Source: Hyaloperonospora brassicae (lineage: Eukaryota > Oomycota > Peronosporomycetes > Peronosporales > Peronosporaceae). From it: a stretch of 64,000 bases of DNA. The position numbers and the translations under genes are program-made. The stretch covers positions 1-64,000 of the forward strand of contig CANTFL010001467.1 of assembly GCA_947650285.1 (NCBI GenBank), written 5' to 3'. Shown here piece after piece: positions 13,677 through 24,721 of this stretch. Position 1 is the stretch's first letter, and each line of letters begins with the position of its first letter. A model generated the notes under the pieces. It searched no databases. It saw nothing but the letters and a program-made list of their open reading frames with translations, and was not told the DNA's origin.

Positions 13677-14679
13677 ATGGAACAATCCATAATTCTCACA
13701 GAGTCCCAAAAGATCGCGCTTGATAAGCTACCCGCGGCCGTAGGGACTGAGTATGCGTAGTTTCTAGCTAAAAAGGTCCCGACGTGCTTAATGCACGTGT
13801 TGAGACTTGCAAGCAGTTTTTAAAGTCCCTTTTAAGGCAGGTTCAAAACCAAGTAGCGTCGGCTATGCCAACATGCTTTTTGGCAGTGTCATACAAATAA
13901 TCTAAGCCTCGTCAGCTCAAGATGGACGGCGAACATTACACCGGGAAGGAGAGGAAGAATTTCGACCCTCTGGGTCCGTACCGTACTTGAGCACCGGCAA
14001 GTCTCTCCGGCTATCTCTAAGCTCGATGGAAGATCTAGGGCGTGGGCTCTGACGTGTGGCACGTCTGTCAACTTGGCGTTTTCGACATGGATATCGTTAA
14101 TGCTAGAATTTTTGCGAGTTTAATTCCGACTAACCAGGCTTATCGCGTGCGCTCACGCTTCTTATCGATTCGTCAGGGTAAGAATTAGTTATTGGAATAT
14201 ATTTAATAGTTGAGAACTCTGATTGCTGCTATGCAGTCTGACCCTATTCATGAATAAGTCTGTGTGACTATTTTAATAAAGGTCTTTGCACTGGCGTGGC
14301 CAGAACCGAAGGCTTTCTGGTTTACTTATATTATTTATCTGAGTGTGTGAGCATCGCTCAAAATTGTGAGTTTAACTTAGAGTCGGCCAGACTTGGTTGT
14401 AATGGGTATAACCCAAGCTTTGTGAAGGCAACCTCGACAAATACCTTGGCTGACTGTATGTCTGAACCGATGGATCTCAGCTATGCGAAAGATGAAGGTA
14501 AAGGTGATTGTCATGTTGCGGAGCAACAACAGGAAGTGAGACGCTGTTACATGTGCGGAAGCACTAAACACTTGCGTACCACTTGTCCTTTGCGCAAACA
14601 GCGCCAGACTCATATAAGTCGAAACCCCGACTCCAACCAGAAATCTGGTATGGCAAGGGGAAAAGTTGACACCCAGTAG
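13677..14679 (+). pseudogene. gag: gag remnant of element 1, CCHC zinc knuckle
   Basis: The nucleocapsid part (14,296-14,679) has one zinc knuckle, CYMCGSTKHLRTTC, which fits C-x2-C-x4-H-x4-C. Upstream frames from the ATG at 13,677 give capsid-like segments (for example LWVRTVLEHRQV at about 13,970 and the frames at 14,040-14,200), but stops and frameshifts separate them. The TAG closing the frame at 14,677 lies in the left arm of a strong hairpin (14,672-14,699). Confidence 0.75.
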
Positions 14680-14839
14680 GCGCGGGGCGCCCTACTGGGG
14701 TAGAACTAGGTTCTGTCACTTCTCTTCGAGGTAGAGGAAAAAGAGCTAATACCCAGAGAGCTCTGTGCCCGTCAGCACAGAACGTGGATACAAGCCTGGC
14801 TTCTTAGTTGCCGAGGCGATAGTTAAAGGCTTTGAGAAG

Positions 14840-15430
14840 TAGTGGCCGATCCTAATCGACTCCGGATCATCATGCAATTATGCTCGACGTCGTTCTCTTG
14901 ACGGAAGTCAGCGATACGCTGAAGCGCTCAAAGCGCATGAGACTGATTCAATCACTGTTCGTCTTGCGACTGGTAGTCGCGTCACTTTCCCTAAAGTTCC
15001 GCTGAACTTAGGTGTAAAGTTTTTGGTCTTTGACAGCATTGAACGCTGTCTTGTCCTCGATTTGGATTCGAGATATGATCTCATCCTGGGTATGGATTGG
15101 CTTAAACGCTATGAGCCATGGATTGATTGGAGGTCTAAGACCTTAGCCGCAACGCGCAATGTTCCTAGCGAATCTTTGGAGAGTCATGAACCCACCTTCG
15201 CCAGGCAACAAAAGCAATATTGGCGCGAGCCATTATTGGAAGATGTCAATGTGCTGGACATTGGTATGTCAGAGTTAATTAACTCCAATGTCAATGACAT
15301 CCATATTGAGCGGAGCTCTTTCACCGTATGTGAGGGGAGTTATACTCCGTTGAGTGATACTCGTTGTGATACTGAGTCACTGCACGCTGCAGGCATAATT
15401 GGCCCTGGGGCCGAGTCATCAATAGGGTAA
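14840..15430 (+). pseudogene. pol: aspartic protease region of element 1
   Basis: An open stretch encodes LIDSGSSCNYA near 14,861, the D-S-G active site of retroviral-type aspartic proteases, and then LDLDSRYDLILGMDWL near 15,060, the second conserved block of Ty3/gypsy proteases. A TAG interrupts the frame just upstream (about 14,840). The protein tail to 15,430 is a linker of unknown function. Confidence 0.8.
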
Positions 15431-15440
15431 TTCCTCTGAT

Positions 15441-15923
15441 GTGAGTTGGGTGGCACGTAAAAATCAAACGAGTGAGGTCGGCCGCGATGGCACCTCACTG
15501 AATGTCGGTATTGACATTGCTGGCGAGAAGCCAGAGTGTTCAGGGCTAGGCCCGGATGCTGAACGTGAAGTGGTACGTGTAATTGCACTGGGTAAAGTGT
15601 TCGAGTTACGTAACTCTTTACCAGATGTCGTTCAAGACATGAGCTCTCGTATAGAGCGTGCTGAGATATATAGCAACCTTAGGGAAACTACTGTCTTGGC
15701 CTCTAGGATGCGGAAGGTTTCTTCGAGGAAACAATACCGGCGTCGGGTGGCAACTGTTAAGCACCAAACTTCCGGGACGGTACGAAATGATGATAGTACA
15801 AATACAACATATGCACTTATCAATGGATTGACTGGCCATGTTGATGGCAACATTAGTCTAGAGACTCTTCCGTCCTTGGATGCTCTCTTTGACCTAGACG
15901 AAATAAGTTATCCTCTTTATTAG
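15441..15923 (+). pseudogene. pol linker of element 1
   Basis: A 160-codon open frame between the protease and reverse transcriptase, with no recognised domain. It ends 'LDALFDLDEISYPLY' and is followed directly by RT-like N-terminal sequence in another frame. It is probably the pol spacer, since a similar unassigned stretch sits between protease and RT in element 2. Confidence 0.5.
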
Positions 15924-15949
15924 ACGAATCCGTCCTGAAGGACACGAAA

Positions 15950-16996
15950 GCGACACTTAGTGCCCGTAGTGTATTTGCGATCCTTAAAGATCCTCTGGAT
16001 CCACTTCATCCTTTGTTAAAGCAGTTTCAAGACGTGGTGTGTTATGACCCACCGTCTGTCTTACCTCCTGATAGAGGTGTTCGTCATGAAATTGACTTAG
16101 TTTCTGAAACGAAATATTGCGTAACACGGCATGGGCCTTTACCGAAGTAACAGTGTGACGTCATTGACGACTTCTTTCGTGCAAAGCACGCGGCTGGTAT
16201 GGTTCGTGAGAGCAAATCCCTCTCATTCCATACCGACATTCTGTGTCAAAAATCACAATGGGAAGTGGCGCATTGTTCATGCTTACAATAAGCTTATTGC
16301 GGCCACCATCTAGGATCAGACACCAATCCCTAAAAAAGGTGATCTTCACAACAACATGGTGGGATTTACGATGTACAGTGCAATCGACCTAGTTGATTGA
16401 TATTACCTATCGCTCATGCAAGATAGCGATATTCCGCTAACAGCGGTCAGTACTCCGAGCGGTATGCTGTGGGAGTGGCTCGTTATGCCGCAAGGATATC
16501 AAATTTTCCAGCTACATTCAATTGTCTCGTGACGCAACTGTTCAGACCTCACCGAGGATATGCACAGACGTACTTTGATGACATCGTTGTCCATAGTCGT
16601 GCTATGAACGGTCGGTCAGATGTGAATGATCAAATTGACTATTTACGAGCGGTGCTCGAATGTATGCGCCCTAATGAGTTGTATGTCAACGCCTCTAAGT
16701 GCATCATTGGTGCAGAAGATAATTATTCTCTAGATAACTTCATTGGGAAGCGAGGCCTTCGAGCGGATCCCGCTAAGGTAAAATCCATAGTTGGCTGGCC
16801 GGTTCCAAAGAACCAAAAGGACTTACGTAAGTGGCTTGGCCTTGCCAATTACTTACACAAGTACAGTGCGAATTACGCAGATACGCCTCAGCCATTATCC
16901 AATCTCATAAAATCGATGTTGAGTGATGCTGGACTAGCACAGAGCATGATTCCATGCAAGAAGTATATGAGAATCTCTTTCATGCACAAATTTTGA
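15950..16996 (+). pseudogene. pol: reverse transcriptase of element 1, frameshifted
   Basis: Segments in several frames give the RT blocks in order: GVRHEIDL at about 16,075, NGKWRIVHAYNKL at about 16,255, then PSGMLWEWLVMPQG-like sequence near 16,455 (frameshifted), and AQTYFDDIVVHSR at about 16,565 with the catalytic Y-F-D-D. The 3' connection segment (DPAKVKSIVGWPVP..LRKWLGLANYLHKY) follows. At least four frameshifts or stops make it non-functional. Confidence 0.85.
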
Positions 16997-16999
16997 CTT

Positions 17000-17586
17000 T
17001 GTCTAATCCTGGTTGACCTTTCAGTGCCGTATGGGACGCATCTGACTTTTCCATAGGCAGTGCTCTGTTACAGACAGATTCTGATGGACGGGAACGCGTC
17101 ATTGCGTATTAGTCTATACAGCTTAAAGTTGCTAAAAATATTTCATTAGTTTACGCCAAGAAGCTACTTGCGATGAAGTACGCTTTAGTCAAATTCAGAG
17201 TTCGTCTGTATGGCTCCAAACCTTTTGTGATCTATACCGATCATGCGTCATTGCGCACTGCGACCCAGACGCCGCATCTCTATCAGAGAATGGCTCGTTG
17301 GATTTCATTCTTTACCGAATATAACTTCGAGGTGAAGTATAAGCCGGTTACGCAGAATGTTTTGGCTGGTGCGTTATCACGCAGGATTAATTATGAGCTT
17401 GCTCACGTTAAGACTCTGTCGACGTCATTCACTGACCTCATGCGATCGGCATATGCCCAAGATGAACACTGTGTAGCTTTGCTACGTGCTCTAGGGAGCA
17501 AGACGTTCCAGGACTTGGACATAGCTTTGTCTATACGATTACGTGCGAGGCTACATCGATATTACATCGACCAAGGCCTGTTGTGA
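17000..17586 (+). pseudogene. pol: RNase H domain of element 1
   Basis: VWDASDFSIGSALLQTDSDG at about 17,033 is followed after a TAG by the frame 17,173-17,586, with YTDHASLRTA and the Ty3/gypsy hallmark ARWISFFTEYNFEVKYKPV. The catalytic D of 'DASD' and the 'TDH' block are present. The frame ends in TGA at 17,584, just before integrase. Confidence 0.8.
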
Positions 17587-17640
17587 TATAGCACGGATGT
17601 TGAGGATACCCCTTACATCTTTGTTCTTCATGATGAGGAG

Positions 17641-18947
17641 TTGAAGTATCTAATCCTCTATGAGGTACATAATACTGCGGTGGGCGGTCATCGCGGTCGT
17701 GAGAAGACCTTTAGCTCAGTCAGACAATACCATTTGTGGCTTAAAATCTGCAAATTAGCAAGCACGTATGTGCGCACGTGTGGAACGTGCCAACGGGTGA
17801 AATTCTCAGCTCACGCGTCGGTGATGCTAGCTAGTTTACCTGTACCCAAGCGATATTGGTTATCCATCAGTTTGGATATTGTGTTGGGTTTGCCGAGAGA
17901 TTCGTATGGAATTACGGGTATTGTGGACTTTGTTGACCGGTTGAGCAAGATGGCTCACTTGGTGGTTGTGCCAGATACCGTTGATTGTGAAGGTACAGCT
18001 ACGCTGTTTATTGATCGAGTTTTTCGACAACACGGTTTGCCGTTGGCAATTATCTCTGATAGAGATCCTCGCTTCACTGGTAAGTTTTGGAAGTCCATCT
18101 TCAAGGTGCTCGGCACACGTTTGGACATGTCCACAGCGGATTATCCGCAGACTGATAATCAAACCGAGCGAATGAATCGCGTTATCGGTGACAGTATGCG
18201 CAGTGTTTGCGCTGAAATCCCTAAGCGTCGGACTTCGATGCTCTCGGTCGTTGAGTTTGCGTTGAACAACGCCGTGCATGCCTCTACAGGCTTTACCCCG
18301 TTCTATGTGAACGGCCTCACACACTCTCGCGTTCCTCTAACGCTACCACTGCGTGGTTCAGAGCTTAGTGGGGGAGAGATGGCCGATCGGCTTTCTGATA
18401 TCAGCCCTGCTTTTGTTCACAAACAGGTAAGCGAGTATCTCGCAGTGTGATTGAATGTGTTACGACACGTACGTGATGCACTGGCTGATAGCCAAGACAA
18501 ACAGAAAGAGTATCGAGCTGATGCTAAAGGCAGAGGTGGTATTGAACGTTATGAGGTCGTAAGTCAAGTGCTACTCAATGCTAAAAACTTACCTACAAAT
18601 GAAGTGTCCGCTGTCTTGAAGACAAAGTTGCGTCCGCGCTTCATTTGATCATTCACGGTCGTCAATAAGAAGAAATTGTGTATACGCGTAACCTTCCGCG
18701 CAAACTGCGCACACATCCAGTATTCTACGTTGTCCCACTTAAGCCATATCGCGATCCGTCCTACGTAAACTTGGAGGTGCTTGCGCCGCGTAATTTGGTC
18801 TTACCATCGGCTGCTGAATTCAAATCAGGCGGTCAATCTGAGCCTTTATCCTGGCTTGGCTCAACTGCAACTCCTAAACACGGGCTTTCATCCCGTCGAG
18901 CGCACTCAGGGTCTTATCCAAGGTCTCACGGAGACCACTCAGCTTGA
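17641..18947 (+). pseudogene. pol: integrase of element 1 (core and GPY/F-like C-terminus)
   Basis: The 269-codon frame 17,641-18,450 contains the zinc-binding H-H-C-C region (GGHRGREKTFSSV ... CGTCQRVK). The DDE core follows, with the second catalytic D in IISDRDPRFTG and the E in the QTERMNR block. It continues through stops into 18,451-18,648 (VLRHVRDALADSQDKQKE .. LLNAKNLPTN .. LRPRFI) and 18,678-18,947 (LPRKLRTHPVFYVVPLKPY). These correspond to the GPY/F-type C-terminal module preceding a chromodomain. 'QTDNQTER' has N where G is usual. Confidence 0.85.
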
Positions 18948-20039
18948 GAAGCACCTTCTCATGCTCCTCGTTCGGTACACCGACCGCCACCGACTCTGCT
19001 TGATGAGCAAGGGAACTACCAGTTCCATGTGGAGAAAATCGTGATGCGACGTCCTTGTCTAGGCCAATGCCATTATCTAGTGAAGTGGCGAGGGTACCCT
19101 GAGTCGAAGAACTCGTGGGAATATGAGATACATCTCCAGCAGGATTGCCCATACGACGTGGATGTTTTTGAGTATCATGGCAAGAATTGTCGTGCGATCG
19201 AGAATTATTCTCACCAATAGTGTCGGAAGGTAGCGGGCTGCTCCGCACCATAGGGTCGAAACCCGCGGCTACCGGCGTAGCCGAAGCATAGCGCGGTCGA
19301 TTACACAGTTGGCCTCTGGCCTTCAGCTTGTCGTGTTCGCACCGGACCTTTCGTTCCAATTGAACATCAGCCACATCAATTCTTGCTATCAGAGCTGTCA
19401 TGCTGCTGAGGTGTCGCTTGTGGTATTCCCAGCGGATGAATCGGGAGTCCTCCTCTTAAGGCAACTCACCGGCGAGCAACAATTTGGGCACGCCCTTAAT
19501 CGGTCGAACCGAAATACCACGAGCTAGACTCTCAAGGTGCGCCTTGTACTGACTTTGTGTGGTCAAGAATGGTTCGAGATACCTCTCATGCAGAACCTGG
19601 CCGAAGGCGATGTCTTCTGGCGACGTAGCATCTGTTACAATGTCCCATGTTGAAAGGCTACGGTCTTCCGTTTGACGAAGACGTTCCTCCACGTCAGGTG
19701 TTGAGAACACATAACCGCTCCGGTTTTGAAGGACCCTCTTGGTCTTAGCGCGACGAAGAGCACTATCCTCACGCTGGACAATCATTCTTGTTACTCTTCA
19801 AGCGGGTTGGTGATGATGTGTTCACCGGCATCTTTAGCATGATGCTGCGCCTTTGGCACGGTTATTTCACCACGTTTGATGAACGGATTTGGTTCTGTGA
19901 TAGATCGAATCTCAGGCAAAGTGGGGTTGGACGCTGTCATGACATACCCATGGACATTGGTATCGCTACCATAATCCACATCCTCATCGAAGTCGAGGTA
20001 GGAGAAAAGAGTCCGAGACTCGTTAGGTGGCGATGCCAT
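18874..20039 (-). pseudogene. antisense ORF of element 1, coiled-coil C-terminus
   Basis: On the strand opposite pol, an ATG at 20,039 opens an 82-codon frame rich in D/E (SYLDFDEDVDYGSDTN). A frame change at about 19,790 leads into a frame that runs from 19,785 to 18,874, about 300 codons with a single TAA near 19,456. Recognisable landmarks are VFSTPDVEERLRQTED, QYKAHLESLARGI and a leucine-heptad C-terminus (VLLKLSGLRETLDKTLSALDG). The frame overlaps the sense chromodomain. Its length, low stop count in an element whose pol is full of stops, and the matching arrangement in element 2 argue that it was a real gene. Function unknown. Confidence 0.6.
19029..19220 (+). pseudogene. chromodomain of element 1
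   Basis: The segment contains HYLVKWRGYPESKNSWEYE, which carries the YLVKWRGY..NSWE core of chromodomains found at the integrase C-terminus of chromoviruses. Such domains can guide integration to particular chromatin. It sits about 80 bp beyond the preceding pol frame and is overlapped on the opposite strand by the antisense reading frame. Confidence 0.85.
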
Positions 20040-20136
20040 GGTGTTTCGTGTTTTAGCAAACCGTTAGGTTCTAGCACACACACACCGACCTCTTCGAGGA
20101 CAGAATTTGATTGACGTTTCGTGGTAACGTCGGTCT

Positions 20137-20146
20137 GGTGGGGGGG
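20137..20146 (+). promoter_or_regulatory. polypurine tract of element 1
   Basis: GGTGGGGGGG lies immediately 5' of the 3' LTR, the expected place for plus-strand DNA priming in an LTR retrotransposon. Confidence 0.6.
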
Positions 20147-20627
20147 TGTAACGGGGTTACACAACATGTTTGTGTAACGGGTGACATAACATGTGTGGTA
20201 CACAAAGGACGGGGTCCCATTGAAAATGATATCCGAACACCATATCCATTGTCGGGGGCTGACGTGTGTTAGCCACCAAATTAAGCGATCTTTTAGGAGG
20301 TATTGATTCGAACATTAGTGACTAGGTTAAATACGTTGTTATGAGGTATTCTTTTAGATAAAGAAAATAAAGTTTAGTTCCCATGTTGATTACCTAAGAC
20401 GCGTGCATCACAAGGCGTCTTTGATCGGTAAAAGCTTAACAACACCTGTAAAGGTAGCTACTCATGATCATTCTACGCTGTGATTCTCTAAATCGCTTGG
20501 TCCCCTTAATTAGGGACCGTAAGCTCTTTGAGCTTGTTGGCTCTCTGAGTCGGGTCTCTCTGAATCAAAGTTGCTCGTTGAGCGTTAAGTCTTCCTTTGA
20601 CTTAAGGAGCCGTGTATCTCCGCTACA
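20147..20627 (+). repeat. 3' LTR of element 1
   Basis: Starts TGTAACGGGGTTACA and ends CTCCGCTACA, like the 5' LTR. Its first 130 bp are much more diverged from the 5' copy than the rest. It contains two additional small inverted repeats, GGTCCC/GGGACC and AAGCTC/GAGCTT. Confidence 0.85.
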
Positions 20628-21843
20628 TAAGGCGTCGAGAAGAAACCATTAGTCCCACCATGAAATAATATGCGCTGGCTAACAAATTACCAGATGCCTG
20701 TCCGGCTTGAAGACATTGCGTCTCTCTATGCTTGGAAAATATGATAGACGTTTTGCAAGCGATTGGATACAGCAATGCAGCTTTCGCTGTTGGCAAAAAG
20801 TACGATAGAAGATCCGTCACGGAGGTTCAATCGATGTTGATGACAAATGAGTGATATGGACGTGAAAGAAGCAAACAGTCGGATCATGTAATGAGTTTCC
20901 AGCTGCATCAACTTTGGCTCGAGAACTCTGGGGGATCTTTACGAACTAGGCGTGAGCAGCGGGAAATGGCTGAGCGGCTTCGGTAACCCGTTATTACTGC
21001 ATTCGAATCTCCCCAACAGATCGAGTATGTATGCGCTCTAGCGAGACTTAGTTCCAGTCGTCGTCACGGAATGTCGGCTTACAAATAAGCATAGGATAGT
21101 GGATAAGGTTCTTTGTGATTTCCACCGAATGGCAGGGCTTGAGATGCCCGACATAACGACGACATTTCGTGCAAGGTGGATACAAGCCGGTGCACTGCGA
21201 GTCGATAAGCTAACGCTTCAAGTGCCTTAACAGTGAGGTAGCATCAGCTGAGGCCAAATAAGATGACGTGTGCATCAAACTTGTTCGTGAATTTTTTCAA
21301 TATGTGTGGAATGATACAGCCCATATCTCGAGACTGGAAGTACGCCTACGGACATACTTACGAAGGCATTGGCTGCACCGAGAGTGGATGGATTGCGCCA
21401 AGCAACTTGTTTGAAACAATCTGACGGGAGTCGACGGTGGCAAAGAAAGACGAGTTCGTTGCCAAGGGCAGTGTCGACGAGGAGGAGTGTTGTAAACGAG
21501 CTTCAAGGTGCTGTACTAAGTGGAACGAGTACCGTTTTTGGTCATAGTGTTGGCGCCGAGCAACTAGTCAATTTTAGCGTACGGTGTCTCCTGCCACGAG
21601 GGTGGGATAGCTACACAGGAGATGATCAAATGAATATCACTCTCTATATTTCACCTTAGTGCGTTTCCTCTGTTCGTTACGTGACGTATTGACTTACAAC
21701 AATGATAGCACTGCATTTATCATACGAGTACTTTTTGCTATCGACGTGCAGGTACTTCGTACAGTACAATATGATCAAGGTGCTTCTTGCAAGGAGCTGC
21801 TGTGATAGCAGCACTGGATGTCGGTGTTTGTTGTCGCAGCTGG
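20628..21843 (+). pseudogene. spacer with decayed coding remnant (copy B of unknown domain)
   Basis: Between element 1 and the hAT element, broken plus frames have protein-like composition (for example MIDVLQAIGYSNAAFAVGKK at about 20,742 and the frame 21,369-21,659). The segment 21,585-21,656 contains LLPRG, S-Y and LYISP, matching the segment at 9,990-10,061. No known family recognised. The two copies may be relics of one repeated gene family. Confidence 0.3.
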
Positions 21844-24507
21844 TAGGGCTCCTACCCGGACCGGAATCTCCCAGGTGTTACCCCCGGGGGGTGACCGGAA
21901 GGTGGGGTTTGGGCAGTAAGTCAACCCCCCGGGCGGTCCCTGGGGTTTAACATATGTATTTGTAGATACATATCGGTATATATTGCATGGCATTTACAAT
22001 AGATAAGGATCCCTCTCTACATAACACCCCTCGGAAACTTCTTGTCATCAGCATCTCAATGTTTTCCCCGTTCAGAGATGACCTTTCATCCCTGCAAATC
22101 AAACCACTCATCGAGAAAGCACGTTCGGAAGGAACACTGGTAGCATGAATTGCCAGAAGGACCCTCGCCGTCTTGCCCAAACTAGGAGCATCCACCGGCC
22201 TACGGTGCCAATATCCCAAAGGATCCACATTCCTATCGGCCAGGTCTTTCCCCCAATACTTCACATTTCCCCCCGTACACGTTGGTAATCTTCTGCCGCT
22301 TTGCATCAATGAAATATTCAAAATCGTCGACCTCTTCACCTGCTTCTTCATGGGCCATGGGAACGTCTGCATGAGTGCTGTAGCGGCTTGCAGCAACAGC
22401 AAAGCTCTCACGAATCATGCGAGTATGGATTCCATACTGAGCAAATATCCTGCATGTTTGCTGAAGGAAAACATCTTGATGCGGGGATCGAGATTGACGG
22501 CGTGCAGGTAAACAGGTTTCTTGAGAGCCGCCTTGAGATACTTTTCAAGCTTTTGTATAATGTCTCTAGCTGGCTGTAGAAGCTGCTCCGAGTGGTAGGT
22601 ATGTTTCACCTGCAAGATTCAAATATGTTTGAACATAAATATTGATATCTCGGATTCTCTACTTCAAAATCATAGCTTCGCACCTTTTGAAATTGAACAA
22701 TGAGGGCAAAAAAGAACGGGATAGCTTTCTCAAGTGTGGGGAAACGTGAACCCGCAAGCCTTTCCTTTGCTGTGTTCCGAGGTTACAGAAAGTTCATGAG
22801 CTGACCAAGCTTTTCCCATTCCTCTTTCAAAAGGGCAAATTTCTGATAATCGACATCGCTGAGACAGACTCCAGCTACGGTCGGGCTGTCGAACCGAAAA
22901 GAAAAACAATTTCATCAATGAGTCAAAGAAACAATTCACAAGTACATACCGTAAGTGCAAAAAGCGCGAGCACATCGAATAAGTCGAATTCCGCCGCGTT
23001 TTGACATCGAAAATCAAGCATTTCACAGTATAACCTTGTCGATGGTACTCCATAGCTTGGTCAAAACGCTGGCGACGTTGGTCAGAATATCCTACATAGA
23101 CTGACATGCCGTGTACACGCTTTGAAACCGTAGCCAAGTTGACATCGAAAACATCAGGTTCGGTGGTGATGTTGTGCACCGACATGATACATGTGGCGGC
23201 GGAGCCCTCCTCTTCATTGTTGAGGTACTCTTTCCCTCCAAGGGCCGTGATTCCATCCATTACAGCCAAATAGATCACGTGAGCCATGCAACCAAACAGC
23301 TGTTCCTTATTGTTGATCTTCACATGCTCCATGCCAAAAAGAGCTCGAGCCATAGCAAAGTTTGTGCTGGCATTGTCGGCAGTAATGGCAGGGTGGGACC
23401 AACGATGCCATAGTCGGACAGAACGTTGCAATGCAGTTCTGCAAAATTTTAAGCAGAATGTTCACCTGCAAAACATAATTGTTAAAGGAAAGAAGAAGAT
23501 CTGGTTGTTAAATCCCACAGTACCCATGCAATTAGGAAAATGCACTTACCCATCACAGCAGGAACTTCCAGCAATAGGTCTTGCATTTTCCAATCGGTGT
23601 CAATCCAATGAGCAGTGAGCGCCATCAAGGATTTCACGTTGGTTGAAGTCCAAGGATCGGAAGTAAAAGCGATCCATTCGACCTTAGGAAGACTGATCTT
23701 GGTGAATTCGCGGTGCTATGCACACATTCGGAATAGATGGTTCTGGATGGCGTCGCCTTGACCATCATGTGGGGTATATTCTCGTTACATGCACCTAAAA
23801 GATTGATAAAAGAGCTTTGTTCGATGATGGCGAACGGCAGGTGGGCGTCATCAATGAAGTATCCGATGTGGGTTTTGAGGTCCTATCCGGTCAACACATT
23901 CTACAACATGGATTGACTCAGTCTTTTGCAAATGCCGGCCACATGTGTTCCACAAGCTCACCTTTTCGAGAGTTCAGTTTGGAAATACTTCTGAATAGAT
24001 GCATTGTTCTCGTCCTTCTTCTTTGGATCGCTGAGATTGTAAACCTTTGTCAGGTGCTCGTTCAGGTTCTTGGTGCTGCCGGACTTGTCAAGGTAAAGGG
24101 AGCGACCGCATGCACGGCCCGTCCTTCGGTTTGTGACGACTTGACAAAGGGCTTTATTGGCATCGGCATCAGTCTCAAAATAAGCCCAAACCCAGCTACG
24201 TTTGGCACTTTGGATGGCGGGAGGCGCAAGGGTATCGTTGGTCACGTCGGCACTGGTTTTAGACATGGTGAATGGCAACAGGTGGAGGCAAAGAGGGCAA
24301 ATGTGGGTAGAGAGAGGGGTTTGTCGTTTTGAGCCAGTGTTTGTTTTTATTTACTAGCGCGTTGCTTCGTCACGAGGCGACAGGAACACTCGTGACGCTT
24401 GCACAGTCATTCAAATGGTGTGCGTTACATTACTATTGGGCAGTTACACAAGAAAGACAGAGCACGTATTGCATATGCACCCCAAAAAAACCCGGGTAGG
24501 TGCCCTG
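21844..24507 (-). mobile_element. hAT-superfamily DNA transposon, decayed
   Basis: The left end TAGGGCTCCTACCCGG and the reverse complement of the right end, CAGGGCACCTACCCGG, match at 14 of 16 bases. They start T/C-A-G-G-G, as in the maize Ac element of the hAT superfamily. Flanking 8-mers are GCAGCTGG (21,836-21,843) and GTAGCAGG (24,508-24,515), a 6/8 match, consistent with an old 8-bp target duplication. The interior encodes a hAT transposase on the minus strand, broken by stops and frameshifts. The 2.66-kb size fits an autonomous-type element that has decayed. Confidence 0.9.
21947..24266 (-). pseudogene. hAT transposase, interrupted
   Basis: An ATG at 24,266 opens a BED-finger segment (to 23,958) with SWVWAYF, CGRSLYLDKSGSTKNLNEHL and a missing final His (VYN in place of the usual H). 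The frame 23,431-22,730 holds the RNase-H-fold core with TADNASTNFAMARAL and FGCMAHVIYLAVMDG. The frame 22,615-22,415 carries KLEKYLKAALKKPVY..LDPRIK. The frame 22,411-21,947 is the dimerisation domain: LGYWHRRPVDAPSLGKTARV..IHATSVPSERAFSMSG. Frameshifts and stops separate the parts; some gaps could be introns but I cannot place clean borders. Confidence 0.85.
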
Positions 24508-24721
24508 GTAGCAGGTCCTGGCGATTTAATATACCGATATCCTCTCCACTTCGTCCACCTCCCGGTAGTAATACCGCACCTCCACGATCGTCGTGGACAC
24601 GCTGATTCTTCCCGAGAACGATAAAACCTGGTCTCGCCCAAGTCCGCTTTGTCCTCTATTGTTACTTCACCGCCCAATCGTCCAACCGCCCAATTCAAGA
24701 ACCGCCCGAGCTCCCGTCGCG

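Larger units (their letters stand above)
13139..20627 (+). mobile_element. Ty3/gypsy chromovirus, degenerate (element 1)
   Basis: A 7.5-kb LTR retrotransposon with gag, protease, reverse transcriptase, RNase H, integrase and chromodomain in Ty3/gypsy order. It is flanked by two LTRs of 480 and 481 bp that start TGTAACGG and end GCTACA. The LTRs have diverged strongly, and every coding segment has stops or frameshifts, so the insertion is old. The bases flanking the ends (AAGAG left, AAGGC right) are only a weak target-duplication match. A purine-rich GGTGGGGGGG tract precedes the 3' LTR. A long antisense reading frame lies between the chromodomain and the 3' LTR. Confidence 0.9.
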
